A stretch of DNA of 64,000 nt from Tubiluchus corallicola (GCA_030141605.1 JAQGDQ010000525.1:7501-71500), one strand, 5' to 3'; positions 9,501-20,435 are shown, counted from the first letter of the stretch. A program made the numbers and translations. The notes: generated from the letters alone by a model not told the origin.

Positions 9501-11672
9501 TAGTTGTAGTTGTTGTAGTTGTAGTTGGTGTTGTTGTAGTTGTTGTAGTTGTAGTTGGTGTTGTTGTTGCCTTTGCTGCTGCTTCAATCAGCAGTTGCTG
9601 TTAAAACAACAGAATTTGGCTGCTTACAATGACGTAGCACCGATGATTGTATCATTCATTTCATTTCCTTTCTAGAACGTATTCTCTTTCCTGTCAATGC
9701 TATGACAGAATCACATGGGAAACGCCAGCAGATTATTGCAAGCAATTCAACATCCCCGAACTAACTGAGGCTGACTGTAAGTACGGAGTAGGCAAGGATG
9801 TTTGCGGATGCTGCGACGAGTGTTTAAAGGCAAGTTGTTATTATGACGAGTGTTGATAAACTTGTCAACTTTTGTTAATGATCGACTATAACTTGCTTAT
9901 CATGACTAAAAACAAATGATAGAATGAATGATCAAATAGAGAAAAAATAGAAATAACGCGGTAAAGAACGAATGAATAAATTAACGATTAGTTTTTAAGT
10001 CAATGATTAAGAAAATTGGTAAGTGAGCGGTGACATCTAGCAAGAGATTTCCGGCTCTATACTGATGCTGTATAACATTTGTTAGAATATTATCAATTAA
10101 TGTAGAGCTGTATGCTATAATTCGAGTACGACAAGTAATAACTGGAAAGAGATAGTTAGTAATAATAGTATCAAGAAACTCTGCCGTGTCTTGATGCGAA
10201 GAGTAATTTAATAAGTTCAAATTGTAGTCCCCTAATAAAAATAAATGCTTATTTTGTTTATTTATTATTGATAGTTTAGTAGTCAACTGATAGTTTAGTA
10301 GTAATTTAGTTCTAAGTTCGTTTAGAATGTAAGTTGATTTCAGTTATCGCCTTATCAGTATTTATAATTCATTTATAAGTCACTTATTTATGTATTTTTA
10401 TTTCTGTTTTGTATCTATCTATTTACTTTACACTACTACTACTGAACAGTACAAATATTATGTAATAATATTTACCCGGGTACTTTGCAGAAAACTGCTC
10501 AAACAGTGCTTCTAATCTCATTTGTCTGTGTAATTATCGTTAATTGTTTCTTGACTGTATATTGTTTTAACTTTGAGATATTTTGTATGCATTTCTCAGT
10601 CTGCGCCATGCATGCGTTTGCGCCGTCTGGTGGTGAGTCTTGAAAGCTCACACTCCTACCCTCCTCGAGGCTGATTTGCGCAATTTTCAAACCGTAAATA
10701 CCCGTTTTTATGATCATATTGGTATTATCATTATGTATATAGTGGTAATGTTTTGTGCTGTAAATCAGCCAAGTAAGAAAATAATTGACTTGAATTGAAT
10801 TGAATTGGATGAGTGTAACACACGTTGTTTGATAATTAATCACCAATTAACCATTGTAAAATTTGTGATTGATTCTGGTTTTCCGTAATTTGAATTATAA
10901 ATGATTCTGAGTATCGTGTACCCGCAAGTCCTACCTACTTGCCTAAAACGTTCACGTAATTTGGAGAATATAAGAAACTTTATTGCGCACTTTTTCTATC
11001 AACATTGAGCTGAGCAGGGGACAGTGCAGTTCTATTCATAGCCACCAGGCCAGCCAACCTACAGGTAATGTTATGACCTCCACTTTAAACTAGGAAGCCC
11101 ATCACATTACCTGCAATTGGTTGAGCAGTGGTTTCCTGTGGAAAGAACGAACACGTGACATCGTCAGTTGTCTTCTGGTTGTCGTGGAATGCACTTCTCC
11201 TGTCTGCCTGCCGAGTGTCGTGGATTCCGTAAGGTTTGAAGCATTGTCATCAGGTTATGTTTTTTCTATTGTGTTGTTCTTCTCAGCCGTCCCTTTGAAT
11301 TCTAAGTTTTGGTTTTGTTGTTTCTTTTTTTAAATTTCTGGAGTGTCGGTTATGCAGCGCTTACCCGCATCACCGATGGCGGGCCGTAAGGCTGTCTACC
11401 GGGTCGAACACCGGAACAATATGTTAGCCATAACACTTTATACTGAACTGATTATTTCTGACGGTGCAGTTTTCTTTCTTTTAACATTATAGGGTCCTGG
11501 AGAATCATGCGGGGGTCCGTGGGGCGCAAATGGTGAGTGTGGTAACGGACTGGAGTGCGTCAAGGAGGTTCTGACGGGGAACGAAGGGTATGATGCAGAG
11601 TTTGCAGATGGAACGTGCAAGATGAAGAAGAAGCCATTTAGCGCTTATTCTCACCCTCTCGCTTACGCTTAA
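6538..11672 (+). CDS. secreted single IGFBP-domain protein (3 exons)
   Basis: Join 6538-6584, 9676-9829, 11493-11672; 126 residues. Exon phases match at both junctions. Residues 1-16 (MKGLLLAVVAVGLIAQ) form a signal peptide. The mature part has 12 cysteines, the normal count of the IGFBP N-terminal domain, including the family hallmark CGCC at the end of exon 2 followed by GESCGGPWG..G.CGNGLEC in exon 3. It should be an extracellular, disulfide-rich protein resembling single-IGFBP-domain proteins of invertebrates, which bind insulin-like peptides or act in immunity; the ligand here is unknown. Intron 2 uses a GC donor (AAG|GCAAGT). Intron 1 is filled by repeats derived from exon 1. The tail ends KMKKKPFSAYSHPLAYA; its TAA stop lies inside the TTAA target of a MITE. 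No thyroglobulin or Kazal domain follows. Confidence 0.88.
6585..7465 (+). repeat. 77-bp minisatellite made of exon 1 plus its splice donor
   Basis: Eleven tandem copies follow the true exon. Donor positions are exactly 77 bp apart: 6585 (true), 6662, 6739, 6816, 6893, 6970, 7047, 7124, 7201, 7278, 7355, 7432. All keep GTAAGT or GTGAGT. Each copy retains the exon's coding frame (AAG GGT CTT CTT CTT GCA GTC...) but carries TATGTGAAGGG or TTAAGTGAAGGG in place of AAAATGAAGGG, so it lacks the ATG. Most copies also offer an acceptor-like TTCTTCTTGCAG 5' of the donor. Confidence 0.93.
7500..8310. repeat. (GAAT)n array with higher-order ~80-bp unit
   Basis: GAAT tetramers are interrupted at about 80-bp spacing by GAATTCATGAACGAATGAAC and AAATACGTAAGAAATAAATG. 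It becomes nearly pure GAAT at 8080-8270. The Ser/Phe/Ile/His minus-strand frames are repeat translations. Within intron 1 of the IGFBP-domain gene. Confidence 0.92.
8311..8985. other. IGFBP-domain gene intron 1, unique part
   Basis: Unstructured AT-rich intron sequence. Nothing else supportable. Confidence 0.4.
8990..9570. repeat. 21-bp based (TTGTTGTAGTTGTAGTTGGTG)-type minisatellite
   Basis: Triplet-based array of TTG, TAG and GTG, here named by its approximate 21-bp period. The period is a multiple of three, so the minus strand reads as a 214-residue Gln/Leu/His then Asn/Tyr frame. It lies inside the intron, with no conserved flank or splice logic, so I do not call it a protein. Confidence 0.92.
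9676..9829 (+). CDS. IGFBP-domain gene exon 2
   Basis: Acceptor TTTCCTTTCTAG|A. The exon completes the Gln codon and encodes 51 residues with eight cysteines, ending CGCCDECLK. The 3' boundary is a GC donor, AAG|GCAAGT at 9830. No usable in-phase GT donor was seen before the in-frame TGA at 9854. Confidence 0.87.
9981..10286 (-). pseudogene. LINE endonuclease remnant
   Basis: A 101-residue frame matches the C-terminal half of an AP-type endonuclease of a CR1/L2-like LINE: LLGDYNLNLL, then TEFLD-like AEFLD, TLIDNILTN, and D.TAHLPIF in place of the usual SDHLPIF. The catalytic SDH position reads TAH and no reverse transcriptase follows, so it is a dead fragment in intron 2 of the IGFBP-domain gene. 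Confidence 0.75.
10287..11492. other. IGFBP-domain gene intron 2, remainder
   Basis: AT-rich sequence. A short AATTG/AATTC pentamer run near 10790-10808 is reminiscent of a LINE 3' tail. No further gene is visible. The pyrimidine tract TTTCTTTCTTTTAACATTATAG ending at 11492 (22 bases, positions 11471-11492) is the exon 3 acceptor. Confidence 0.45.
11493..11672 (+). CDS. IGFBP-domain gene exon 3 (C-terminus)
   Basis: Starts in phase 0 at GGT CCT GGA GAA TCA TGC. 59 residues with the last four cysteines of the domain, then a Lys-rich and Tyr/Pro tail. The stop TAA at 11670-11672 is three of the four bases of the TTAA at 11669-11672. Confidence 0.87.
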   Translation, partial: GPGESCGGPWGANGECGNGLECVKEVLTGNEGYDAEFADGTCKMKKKPFSAYSHPLAYA

Positions 11673-12291
11673 CCCTTTCATACCCGTTGTATCCCGTGGG
11701 ATACGAGAATATTCTCTGCCTTTAAAATTAATAAATTTCTAAAACTGACAGTTATTTGATCTGTTAATAGTTATTTTGATTTAAGTCAATAACAATAGAC
11801 TAAAAATGCTGATAAAATGGCAAACTAGAAAATCTACATAGCATAAAAAACTGTGCAAGGTACAGTACTTTAGAGATGACTTTGTACAGATCAGCGCAGC
11901 GTGCATACTAAATGTCTAATAGCATAAAAAACTGTGCAAGGTACAGTACTTTACAGACGACTTTGTACAGATCAGCGCAGCGTGCATACTAAATGTCTAA
12001 TAGCACAAAAAACTGTGCAAGGTACAGTAGTTTAGAGACGACTTTGTACAGATCAGCATAGCATGCATACTAAATGTCTTAAATACTTTAAAAAATTATC
12101 AGCAGTTGCAAAATGAAGCACATTTTATGCTTCCATTCAATCCCAATGTATCCCGTGGGATACAGACTATATTTAGCACGCGGGTACAGGTAGAAAATAT
12201 TATTATACCGTGTAAACAAGATGGACATGCTGAACAAAAGTACCAAGCCAAATTTTTTTCTTTTTAAAAAAATAATTTGGAACTGAAAGTT
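11673..12291 (+). mobile_element. piggyBac-like MITE, copy 2, in the IGFBP-gene 3' end
   Basis: Begins CCCTTTCATACCCG right after TTAA (11669-11672) and ends TGAAAGTT right before TTAA (12292-12295). Longer than copy 1 because an internal ~80-bp segment (ACTGTGCAAGGTACAGTA...) is triplicated at about 11840-12080. Both TATCCCGTGGGATA palindromes are intact. It forms most of the gene's predicted 3' UTR. Confidence 0.85.
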
Positions 12292-12293
12292 TT

Positions 12294-12299
12294 AATAAA
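12294..12299 (+). promoter_or_regulatory. poly(A) signal AATAAA of the IGFBP-domain gene
   Basis: AATAAA overlaps the right-hand TTAA of the MITE (TTAATAAAAG). Without the MITE and one TTAA the stop codon would directly overlap this hexamer. Confidence 0.5.
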
Positions 12300-12840
12300 A
12301 GAGCGCTAACGCGAACAACTTTATAAACAGGAAGGCTTAAAATGCGCTGGCCTATTCAAACTGTTTAAAGGCCAAAACACGAGACATAACCATGTATTAA
12401 ATACAATCATTAAATTTGTTATTTTTATTCATATTTATTATTATTTTCTCCAGTCTTTTGTTAAACTCAACAAAATGCGTATTAAGTGGTGAGGTTATAT
12501 TAGATGGTGTTGGAAACGACTTGGAAATAAACATTATTTTGCTATTAAGTTATAGCGTACTATTAAATTTAATTGTATCCTAATTGTAATCTTTTATCTC
12601 TTCAGCATGTATTTTTACATTACAATTTGCATTATTATCTTTAACTATTATGCCCTAAAAGTTGAAAAAAACGACTTAATTTACAAGAGAGAGAATTATA
12701 GAAAAACAGGGAGTAGTTAAGATAAAATAATAGACAGAGATAGAGAAAAAGAGAAAAGAAATGAATTAGAAAGAAGTTCATCAGAGACAAGATTTAAAGC
12801 AATGTAGGAAAACCTAATTAACCCCCTTTTCTCTCTGTTG
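12300..12840. other. AT-rich intergenic stretch
   Basis: No supportable feature between the end of the IGFBP-domain gene and the 30-bp array. Confidence 0.4.
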
Positions 12841-12844
12841 AAAA

Positions 12845-13555
12845 AGTGAATTGCAATGTATTGAATGTATTGAATGTATTGTATGTATTGGTTCAATGTA
12901 TTGAAATGTACCATCTCCTGCTTCAATGTACTGAAATGTACCATCTCCTGCTTCAATGTATTGAAATGTACCATCTCCTGCTTCAATGTATTGAAATGTA
13001 CCATCTCCTGCTTCAATGTATTGAAATGTACCATCTCCTGCTTCAATGTATTGAAATGTACCATCTCCTGCTTCATGTATGGAAATGTACCATCTCCTGC
13101 TTCAATGTATTGAAATGTACCATCTCCTGCTTCAATGTATTGAAATGTACCGTCTCCTGCTTCAATGTATTAAAATGTACCATCTCCTGCTTCAATGTAT
13201 TGAAATGTACCATCTCCTGTTTCAATGTATTGAAATGTACCATCTCCTGCTTCAATCTTCTGCTTCAATGTATTGAAATGTACCATCTCCTGCTTCAATG
13301 TATTGAAATGTACCATCTCCTGCTTCAATGTATTGAAATGTACCATCTCCTGCTTCAATGTATTGAAATGTACCATCTCCTGTTTCAATGTATTGAAATG
13401 TACCATCTCCTGCTTCAATCTTCTGCTTCAATGTATTGAAATGTACCATCTCCTGCTTCAATGTGTTGAAATGTACCATCTCCTGCTTCAATGTATTGAA
13501 ATGTACCATCTCCTGCTTCAATGTATTGAAATGTACCATCTCCTGCTTCAATGTA
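12845..13555. repeat. 30-bp minisatellite, about 23 copies
   Basis: Unit CAATGTATTGAAATGTACCA plus TCTCCTGCTT. Two places (about 13256-13266 and 13419-13429) carry an inserted TCTTCTGCTTC stub. The unit is a multiple of three, so long frames exist on both strands. None has a plausible gene context. Confidence 0.96.
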
Positions 13556-13745
13556 AAAATTGTAGCTTTAAGCCTTTATAGGTGGATTGGGCCTGTTGGG
13601 TGAATATTTTCGTTTAATGTGGTGAAAAATAAAAAAATGTGATGGGACTACTGTATTTGGTTTGTTTTTAACAATAGTGATATCATTATCAAAATCATAA
13701 AAAAACAAGTGAAAGCTATGTATCGTTAACGTGCTGCAATTTCGT

Positions 13746-14151
13746 ATCCCACTTCTGACACCAGTGTGATGCCATCTATGACAGCGAGGATTCATAATTA
13801 ACTAAAGAAAATTATAAAAAGAAAGAAAAGAAGGAAAAACAGCAAAATGAAACAATTAGCAACAGTTTATAGCTGACACTTACGCGTTGAGTCGAAATGC
13901 AAACCAAAGGGTTAAACCAAAAATGACTGAATCACGACTGACTTAATAACAGCAACCAAGAAGAGAAAAACAAAATGAAACCGAAGCCGAACATGGCCGA
14001 GAACTCACTGCCCTCGAATCTACGAGAACAGGTTACACGCTCGAGAAAATTGGCCTAGAAAACTGAGCTCTGATTGGCCCACGCAATTTTACATTCAATA
14101 CACTACATTTTCACGAAGCCCGTGACGGTTTAATCCTGCGACCCGCCATAC
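13746..14151 (-). mobile_element. LTR plus primer-binding site (copy A)
   Basis: The minus strand reads an LTR (about 14150 down to 13764) followed by TGGTGTCAGAAGTGGGAT at 13763-13746. That is complementary to the 3' end of a Leu tRNA (…ATCCCACTTCTGACACCA), a known primer type of Ty3/gypsy elements. It is the inverse of copy B at 26219. No gag or pol follows, so it is a remnant. Confidence 0.7.
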
Positions 14152-14429
14152 TATGTATCGTTATCGTTCTGCAATTACGAAATTTATGTTGCGGCTTTAA
14201 GCCGAAGGTTACATTGTGCTGCCATCTGTTGCAGAAGCAACGAACAATGCAATGTAGATTAGGTCTGCTTAATATTAAAACGAAATTATTTTGATCTCGC
14301 TAAAATAAACCACTAACCCCACCGTCGTAACGCAATGCAACCGTCAAAAATAATTAAAATATGGTCCTATGATGATAATTATAAAGGTGTCCAAAAAGAG
14401 TTGTATTAAATAGTATCAAAATCATTATC

Positions 14430-14446
14430 ATCATCATGATCATCAT

Positions 14447-14487
<41 letters not shown>

Positions 14488-14574
14488 GCATCGTCAACAT
14501 CATCATCATCACTACTGCCGTCGTCACGTCGTTGTCACGTCGTCGTCATCATTATCATAATGAGCATCACCCCC

Positions 14575-14625
<51 letters not shown>

Positions 14626-14632
14626 CCATTAT
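14430..14632. repeat. (ATC)n / (CAG)n trinucleotide repeats
   Basis: ATC repeats, a short CAG run (14465-14490), GTC-containing triplets, then a longer ATC run. Confidence 0.95.
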
Positions 14633-14677
14633 ATGTTCCTTAGGCCTGTTGTAGACATTGGGCAGGCAGAATGTTAA

Positions 14678-14929
14678 TGGCACGTTCAGACTTGCTAGTT
14701 CTTTTGCCAAGCTAACTCGCCAAGTAACTCGTCAAGTAACTCGCCAAGTAACTCGTCAAGTAACTCGTCAAGTAACTCGCCAAGTAACTCGTCAAGTAAC
14801 TCGCAAGCATGTTCAATTAGTGTCGGAGCAGCTTACATTAACTTTAACTAGCAAAGCAGTCCACACTTGCTATTTTGCTGTTAGAGAGAAAACTCACCAC
14901 AGAAGACTTGATAGTCTGAACGCGCCATA
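14678..14929. mobile_element. MITE with 12-bp internal array
   Basis: Ends GGCACGTTCAGACT and AGTCTGAACGCGCC are inverted repeats. Between them CAAGTAACTCGC/T repeats about nine times (14722-14812). The CGAGTTA motif recurs in the 21.8-22.5 kb and 27.4-27.6 kb copies. Flanks share TAAT but the target duplication is not certain. Confidence 0.55.
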
Positions 14930-15265
14930 ATACCATTATCATCAGTACGCCCTTATTTTATTGATATTATTAAGTGTTAGGATGTTGTGTAACTTTTGTA
15001 TTGTATATAGTTTTGTGTTGATCGTTAATAAACTAAACTATAACATTACTATATTTCTTGTTCAGTGAACTATTCTTAATCTGAAACTAATTAAATTGCA
15101 AAATCATTAATGCAGATGAATTACGTTATAAACAGACGTAATTTACAGCAATTCTAATTAATTCTAACTCTAATTCTAATTCTAACTAAGAATTCTAACC
15201 ATGCATAATAAAAAAATGAAGATTTATACGCAAGAACGAAAGAGACTTCTTGGTGTTCGAAAGTC
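14930..15265. other. AT-rich intergenic stretch
   Basis: No feature beyond a short (TAATTC)n run near 15155-15200. Confidence 0.35.
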
Positions 15266-15487
15266 AAGATCCGGACATTAAGATGGCTAGGACGTCTTCT
15301 AAGATTAACAAATGAAGCACCAGTAAGAATCGCCTTAAAGGAAACAACTTGGATAGCTAAGATAAATAAAGATGTTCAACAACTTCAACCAAATCTACCT
15401 TCAGGAATAAAAGAACTTACGCTGTTAGCTGCAGATAGGAGTGGGTGGAATACTCTAAAAATGATAAAGCCTCAATATCAACAATAG
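15266..15487 (+). pseudogene. LINE ORF2 C-terminal remnant
   Basis: A 73-residue frame ending at TAG 15485. RWLGRLLRL..EAPVRIAL, then W..KI..DVQQL and LAADRSGWNTL match the end of many LINE ORF2 proteins (W.GH..R.P, then D...L..A.DR..WR). Only the C-terminus is present. Small relatives of its 3' tail (TAGATGGAATGAGACTTTGA) recur near 15888 and, with changes, near 17295 and 19182. Confidence 0.65.
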
Positions 15488-16006
15488 ATGGAAAGGGATC
15501 TTGAAGGACCCTATATGTTATAGTGGCAGATTGCAATTCATCACTCTTGAATGTTATTGTATTATTTAAACATCACTTTCTGTTGGCACAAGTGTTTGTG
15601 GTGTGTTACACAGCAGTTGACATTCACAGCAACTGTTTGTGGTTTGTTAGACAACAGCTAACATTCAACGTAACTATTTATGGTGTGCTAACTGCAATTC
15701 TTAAGCCATTAGTCGTTCTAAGTGATTTGATAAAGGAAAACTGGACCCAATCGTAAACTGTAGCTCAAAAAAATCTACCCTAATAATAAAATCAAATGTA
15801 ATAAAATAATAAAAACAAGACGTGCAGATAAGAGAAACGGAAGTAATAATACAACTCTAATAAATGTTGATGTCTCAATGTCTATAATAGATGGAATGAG
15901 ACTTTGAAGACGAGTTTTAAAAATCAATAATAATAACAGAGAAAAATATAACAATTGAAAATGTAGTAAAAACGCAAAAAAGTATTAGCTTACTATAACA
16001 CATTGT
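15488..16006. other. LINE 3' tail and AT-rich sequence
   Basis: Contains a second copy of the LINE 3' motif near 15860-15905. The 77-residue frame at 15523-15756 has no recognisable domain. Confidence 0.4.
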
Positions 16007-17344
16007 ACTTAAAGGACAAGAAAAGGGACACCTGAAGTAGGTTTCAGAAAAATCGCCTTAAAATTATACAGCAATTTTATGCGTATATCTTACTCGCACT
16101 GAAAGGAATTTTAGTTTGTTTTCATTTTAAATCTCCCGCAATGCTGTTCCGAAGTCGCCATTACATGACGTCATGTACCAAACGTAAATCAAGGGAAGAA
16201 AAGGAAATGTTAAATTATGTCTCAAAAGACTTTCCTTGCAAATCTATATTACTTAGATTTTCGCTTACCTACTAGAAAGACTTGTGTAACTAGAATAGAA
16301 AATTATTAATTATTTAAAATGTTTTCACCAATTGGTAAAATGTCGCTGACTCACCCTCCAGGGTGCACCACTTACTAACTTAAAAACGCATTTTTAATCT
16401 TATTGACAAGATACAGGAATTTTAAATTTTATTTAGTTAGTGTCTTGACTGCTACGTATGCTCTGATTATTTTTTCAAACTTTGTTTCAAATGACCTGTC
16501 GTGAAAATGGCTGCGTCTAACGGTCATCGCGGGAGTTTAAATTTACATGTTTTATACAGCGTGACTGATTGAAGTCCTGCATGCAAAAAGGCAGTACGTA
16601 AGGGATATAAAATTTCAAGACGAATTTTTCAAGCTTGATGTTTATGAAGGGTTTCCTTGTGCTTTAATGCTGACGGCTACGAAATAAGGAGCTTTTCGTC
16701 AGAATTACAAGCAAATTATTTTCCATATTAATTCCTCAATGTCTACAACACTTCAGACAAAAAGTCAGACCATTGGTCCAGGTAGAACTGGTCGTCGACT
16801 GGTTTTCCACTACTATTCAGCGATAATTTGAGTCCTATTCTGCAAGTAGAAATATGGTTACCAAACACTTGCTTCTTGGAATGTCAAGACAGTGTCATCA
16901 CAGCGAACAACGAATAAACAAAAGTAGACAAAACCATTGTCTTTGTGATAAATCATCTCACTGCATACGACGGCCATTAAAGACAGGTTCACACCAAACT
17001 TGGTGTTCAGCCATATAAAATAACCTCAGGATGTGGACTAACCAGCAAAACTCCACCACCCTGTAACTTTGACAGTCAGAACATATCTAGTGTAAAACAC
17101 GAACTCTGTAGTAAGATCCCAAAACAGGTTGAAGCCATTTGCTATTCGAATTTTCAGGTAACCTAATTACAGGTAAGCAGACAAATGAGGGGCCAGAGCC
17201 ATCTAGTGTCAAAATCTCACACACACGACATCATACGAAAGATATATCAAAATAGGTGTTGCGACAATCATGGGTGGTATAACCGATCATCACGGATGGA
17301 ATGAGAGTTTGAAGATGTAATGAGAATGACAGTTACTTGATGAA

Positions 17345-18485
17345 AAGAAAAACAAACACTCTACATCTCCAGTAATACTAAAGTGTGTCAAGACATCTAC
17401 AACACTTAAAAATTAAAGGACAAGAAAACACTGTTCTTAAATAAAAGCTAAAAAACAAACACTCTACATCTCCAGTAATACTAAAGTGTGTCAAGACATC
17501 TACAACACTTAAAAATTAAAGGACAAGAAAACACTGTTCTTTAATAAAAGCTAAAAAACAAACACTCTACAGTTCCAGTAATACTAAAGTGTGTCAAGAC
17601 ATCTACAACACTTAAAAATTAAAGGACAAGAAAACACTGTTCTTAAATAAAAGCTAAACAACAAACACTCTACAGCTCCAATAATACTAAAGTGTGTCAA
17701 GACATCTACAACACTTAAAAATTAAAGTACAGGAAAGCACTGTTCTTAAATAAAAGCTAAAAAACAAACACTCTACAGCTCCAATAATACTAAAGTGTGT
17801 CAAGACATCTACAACACTTAAATTTTAAAGTACAGGAAAGCACTGTTCTTTAATAAAAGCTAAAAAACAAACACTCTACAGTTCCAGTAATACTAAAGTG
17901 TGTCAAGACATCTACAACACTTAAAAATTAAAGTACAGGAAAGCACTGTTCTTTAATAAAAGCTAAAAAACAAACACTCTACAGTTCCAGTAATACTAAA
18001 GTGTGTCAAGACATCTACAACACTTAAAAATTAAAGGACAAGAAAACACTGTTCTTAAATAAAAGCTAAACAACAAACACTCTACAGCTCCAATAATACT
18101 AAAGTGTGTCAAGACATCTACAACACTTAAAAATTAAAGTACAGGAAAGCACTGTTCTTTAATAAAAGCTAAAAAACAAACACTCTACAGCTCCAATAAT
18201 ACTAAAGTGTGTCAAGACATCTACAACACTTAAATTTTAAAGTACAGGAAAGCACTGTTCTTAAATAAAAGCTAAAAAACAAACACTCTACAGCTCCAAT
18301 AATACTAAAGTGTGTCAAGACATCTACAACACTTAAATTTTAAAGTACAGGAAAGCACTGTTCTTAAACAAAAGCTAAAAAACAAACACTCTACAGCTCC
18401 AGTAATACTAAAGTGTGTCAAGACATCCACAACACTTAAATTTTAAAGAACAAGAAAGCACTATTCTTAAATAAAAGCTAAAAGA
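17345..18485 (+). repeat. 103-bp minisatellite, about 11 copies
   Basis: Unit starts AAACAAACACTCTACAGCTC and includes TTAAAGGACAAGAAAACACT, close to the outer end of the host element's inverted repeat. Copies differ by few substitutions (ACAGCTCC/ACATCTCC/ACAGTTCC; AAATTAAAG/TTTTAAAG). Confidence 0.93.
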
Positions 18486-18705
18486 ATCCGTCTCGAAATT
18501 TTGTATCACTTACATGCTGTCTTAATGCATACGGAACGTGTGTCAGCAGTAACGCTGTATAAAACTTGTAAATTTTAACAGCTGCATTCACCGTTAGGTG
18601 GAGCCATTTGAACGATAATTCACTTGAAACAAGTTTTAGTAAAATTGTGTGACGTTTGAAAAATGATCAGAGCATTTATCTATTCTGATTATTTTTAGCT
18701 GTGAG

Positions 18706-19330
18706 TTACGCTGTTAGCTGTAGAAAGAAGTGGGTGGAATTGCCCTGGAAATTTTGCATTAGCCTGCTTGGCGGCCTTCGCTTGTTGTTGGCTTTGCCCA
18801 CCTTATGGTCATTTTTGGCCTAATCACGTGATCAATTTGATCTGGTTCGGGGCCTACTGTTTACAATTGTTTATGATTTGGGGCTAATAACGTATGTATA
18901 TCCTCTAATTACTTTAATAAACTTAAATTTACTTTAAAATAACAGCTAGGTCTTAATTAATACAACAATGCATTGTATAACTCTTAATTATGTAAAATTG
19001 ACTTTTGACCATTGTTATTTTTTGTTATTTTTGGCACTAATTTCTTATGTTTAGATGGAATGACATGTTTTGGCAAATAAAGAGCAAAGAAAGAGCAAAA
19101 TTTAATCGAGCTTCGAATTTGGTTTTTGAAAGCCCAAACAGGAATACTCTAATAAATGTTAAATCCTCAGTGTCTGCAATAGGTGGAATGAGACTTTGAA
19201 GAAAAAGAAGAAGAAGAAGAACTAATTCTAAATGAAATTCGTCGTAGGTTATGACGTCATTGTTGCAGTCATATTTATAAGTTGCTGGACACTTTATACA
19301 CTTTGTTTTTAAAGCACAAAAAACCTTCAT
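18706..19330. other. foldback interior with LINE scraps
   Basis: A short LINE-like piece (GCTGTTAGCTGTAGAAAGAA near 18710) and a LINE 3' motif near 19150-19200 with a GAA run. No intact gene. Confidence 0.4.
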
Positions 19331-20362
19331 AGACATAAAACTTAAAAAATTTGTTTTGAAATTTTTATATCACTTACATACAGCTTTTTTTTGCATGTAA
19401 GACTTCATTCGGCAGTCACGCTGTGTAAAACATGTAAATATAAACTCCCGCGATGACCGTTAGACGCAGCCATTTTCACGACAGGTGATTTGAAACAAGT
19501 TTAGATAACATTTTGTAAAGTTTGAAAAAATAATCAGAGCATTCTTAGCGCACACGTCACTAACTAAATAAAATTTTAAATTACTGTATGTTGTCAATAA
19601 GATTAAAAATACGCTTTTTGGTTAGTAAGTGGTGCACCCTGGAGGGTGAGTCAGCGACATTTTACCAATTGGTGAAAACATTTTAAATAATTAATAATTT
19701 TCTTTACTAGTTTCATAAGTCTTTCTAGCACGTTAGCGAAAATCTATGTAACATAGATTTGCACGGAAAGTCTTTTGAGACATAATTTAACATTTCCTTT
19801 TCTTCCCTTGATTTACGTTTGGTACATGACGTCATGTAATGGCGCCATCGGAACAGTATTGCGGGAGATTTAAAATAAAAACAAACTAATATTCCTTTCA
19901 GTGCGAGTAAGAAATACGCATAAAATTGCTATAAAGTAATATAATTTTTTAAGGCGATTTTTCTGAAACCTACTTCAGGTGCCCCTTTTCTTGTCCTTTA
20001 AGTAGTTTGTACGCGTAAAAATACGGTCCTTGCAATTAGGCAGGACATTTTTGTAAATAATGTTCTCCCCACTAAAGAGTTATAATGACGCTAATAATGT
20101 CCATTACGCCTGTTGTAGACATTGGGGCAGACAGAATTCTAAAATGAAAGAAAATGTAGGAAAACAATTCTAGAAACACGTTCATTTGTAAAAAAAAGTT
20201 CTAATCATATAACCGCTTTTTTAGAACTTGGCTTTATTGATCACTTACGTCTGGAATAAAACGAAAATTCCATTTCATTGTTGAGAAAGTTCTCTCTTCG
20301 TTTAATAGCGTCGTTCTTTGGCAACTAGAATTTTCCAAATCGCATTTCTGTGTGAGTTTGAG

Positions 20363-20435
20363 ATGGAATCAGGACAAAATATTTTTAGTGTTTCGCTTTT
20401 TTGTATCGCTTCCTTTTTAGTTTGGCCCTGCGAAG
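20363..20435 (+). CDS. WSC gene exon 1 (signal peptide)
   Basis: ATG at 20363; 24 codons plus one base. Residues about 8-20 are hydrophobic (FSVSLFCIASFLVW), a plausible secretion signal. Donor GAAG|GTGAGT at 20436. Chosen because phase 1 and the signal fit the first WSC exon. Confidence 0.72.

Larger units (their letters stand above)
16007..20003. mobile_element. 4-kb foldback element with ~650-bp inverted arms
   Basis: Left arm about 16007-16650 and right arm about 19340-20003 are reverse complements, both starting ACTTAAAGGACAAGAAAAGG at the outer edge. The arms carry the palindromes TTTTCACCAATTGGTAAAAT and CACCCTCCAGGGTG. A third, diverged arm piece lies at about 18487-18700 and a partial copy at 29597-29838. 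No transposase is recognisable inside. The interior is dominated by a 103-bp array. Confidence 0.8.

Noticed and set aside
8943-9587. 214-residue Gln/Leu/His-rich minus-strand ORF
   Set aside because: Translation of a triplet minisatellite inside an intron, with no conserved flank.
12717-13581. Several overlapping ORFs with KQEMVHFNTL or MYHLLLQCIE repeats
   Set aside because: The 30-bp unit is a multiple of three, so all frames stay open. No start context, splice logic or homology.
14436-14930. Poly-Ile/Ser and TRQV-repeat ORFs
   Set aside because: ATC microsatellite and 12-bp array translations within a MITE.
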